Assembly (NCBI RefSeq): GCF_001427105.1
Contig: NZ_LMGI01000002.1
Location: 1,035,025-1,099,024, forward strand
From: Sphingopyxis sp. Root154
Lineage (GTDB): Bacteria > Pseudomonadota > Alphaproteobacteria > Sphingomonadales > Sphingomonadaceae
DNA length: 64,000 bases
Reading direction: 5' to 3'
The position numbers were made by a program, and so were the translations under genes. Below, piece by piece: positions 63,366 to 64,000 of this stretch (positions within the stretch are counted from its first letter, which is position 1; each line of letters starts with the position of its first letter). Below the pieces are notes generated by a model. It was not told the DNA's origin. It searched no databases and worked only from the letters and a program-made list of their open reading frames with translations.

Positions 63366-64000
63366 ATGAGCATTTATGTCGGAGTCGGGGGCTGGACCTT
63401 CGAACCGTGGCGCGGTCCCTTTTACCCCGCCGGGCTCGCACAGAAACGCGAGCTCGAATATGCCGGCCAGCATTTGACCGGGATCGAGATCAACGGCACC
63501 TATTATGGCAGCCAGAAGCCCGAAACCTTCGCCAATTGGGCGGAGGCGGTCCCCGACGGGTTCAAGTTCAGCGTCAAGGCGTCACGTTTCACGACCAACC
63601 GCAAGGTATTGAAAGAGGGTGCTGCGTCGATCGAGAAGTTCCTGACGCAGGGGCTGACGAGGCTCGGCGACCGTCTCGGCCCGATCCACTGGCAGTTCAT
63701 GGCAACGAAGAAATTCGATCGCGACGATTTCGCGGGCTTCCTCGACCTGCTTCCCGATACGCAGGACGGCTTGCCGCTCCGCCACGCGATCGAGGTGCGC
63801 GACGAAAGTTTCCGCGACCCAGCCTTTATCGACATGGTGCGCGAGCGGAACATGGCGATCGTCTTCGCCGACAGCGACGATTTCCCCTGCATCGACGAAC
63901 AGACCGCCGACTTCACCTATGCGCGCCTGCAGCGTTCGCAAGAGGATGTCGAAACGGGCTATGACGCCAAGGCGCTCGACCAATGGGCGAAGCAGGCGCG
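63366..64000 (+). CDS. DUF72 domain protein (C-terminus cut by window)
   Basis: The visible 211 codons start at an ATG with GAGAGGGG. YVGVGGWTFEPWRGPFYPAG, EINGTYYGSQKPETFANWAEAVPDGFKFSVKASRF and HAIEVRDESFRDPAF are signatures of the DUF72 (YecE) TIM-barrel family. No enzyme activity is known. It begins 24 nt after purL and probably shares its transcript. Confidence 0.92.
   Translation, partial: MSIYVGVGGWTFEPWRGPFYPAGLAQKRELEYAGQHLTGIEINGTYYGSQKPETFANWAEAVPDGFKFSVKASRFTTNRKVLKEGAASIEKFLTQGLTRLGDRLGPIHWQFMATKKFDRDDFAGFLDLLPDTQDGLPLRHAIEVRDESFRDPAFIDMVRERNMAIVFADSDDFPCIDEQTADFTYARLQRSQEDVETGYDAKALDQWAKQA

Noticed and set aside
61053..63473. Open frame of 806 codons on the minus strand
   Set aside because: It is antisense to purL, which carries every expected motif. 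The frame stays open because of GC-rich codon bias and has a His/Arg/Asp-rich nonsense composition.

Overview
The window is high-GC DNA from an alphaproteobacterium of the order Sphingomonadales. A Sphingopyxis- or Sphingomonas-like genus is the best fit. The support is a serine palmitoyltransferase next to its own acyl carrier protein (sphingolipid synthesis), the NepR/PhyR general stress response switch, a split methionine synthase under an ArsR-methyltransferase (SahR-type) regulator, a CIRCE-controlled groESL operon, and a Sphingomonas-type alkaline phosphatase. It looks like ordinary chromosome. I found no tRNA, rRNA, CRISPR array, insertion sequence or prophage.

Layout. 1-6.7 kb: cut alkaline phosphatase, DsbD-like thiol reductase overlapping a TlyA-type methyltransferase, TspO, a UbiK-like protein, a YbjN-domain protein and a secreted beta-helix protein. 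6.8-13 kb: a minus-strand methionine-cycle operon, sahR-like > metF > homocysteine methyltransferase half of MetH > GNAT > remaining MetH, with an 8+8 bp inverted-repeat operator beside the first start codon. 13-16 kb: two paralogous Ala-rich lipoproteins with strong terminators, a third small lipoprotein, a DJ-1/PfpI protein and a glutaminyl cyclase. 16-20 kb: groES-groEL, a cluster of palindromes and a MATE transporter.

19.8-32.7 kb is a membrane-lipid region: a two-gene PycTM/TIR operon (immune-type domains) divergent from acp-spt, an orphan hybrid kinase, a DUF2141/lipid kinase/nucleotidyltransferase operon, lptF-lptG, a fatty acid desaturase and a GNAT-fold acyltransferase. 33-46.8 kb: DUF1800/DUF1501 pair, xth, erpA, M23 peptidase, DUF455, PrxQ, glnE, phyR/nepR, tgt, hemerythrin and a PAS-GGDEF-EAL-PilZ protein.

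47-55.4 kb holds the most unusual arrangement. A six-gene chaperone-usher pilus operon on the minus strand is bracketed by two plus-strand paralogues that each fuse a PilZ domain with intact c-di-GMP-binding motifs to an XRE-type helix-turn-helix. Both paralogues carry a near-identical CCC(T/C)ATTAACC box exactly 46 nt before the start codon. Together with the neighbouring GGDEF-EAL enzyme, this reads as a candidate self-contained c-di-GMP-to-pilus transcriptional circuit.

55.4-64 kb is core metabolism: a TipA-type MerR regulator, queA, a cyclophilin, coaD, ispA, xseB, two small envelope proteins, purL and a cut DUF72 gene.

All assignments come from reading the sequence and recalled family knowledge. 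No database search was run.
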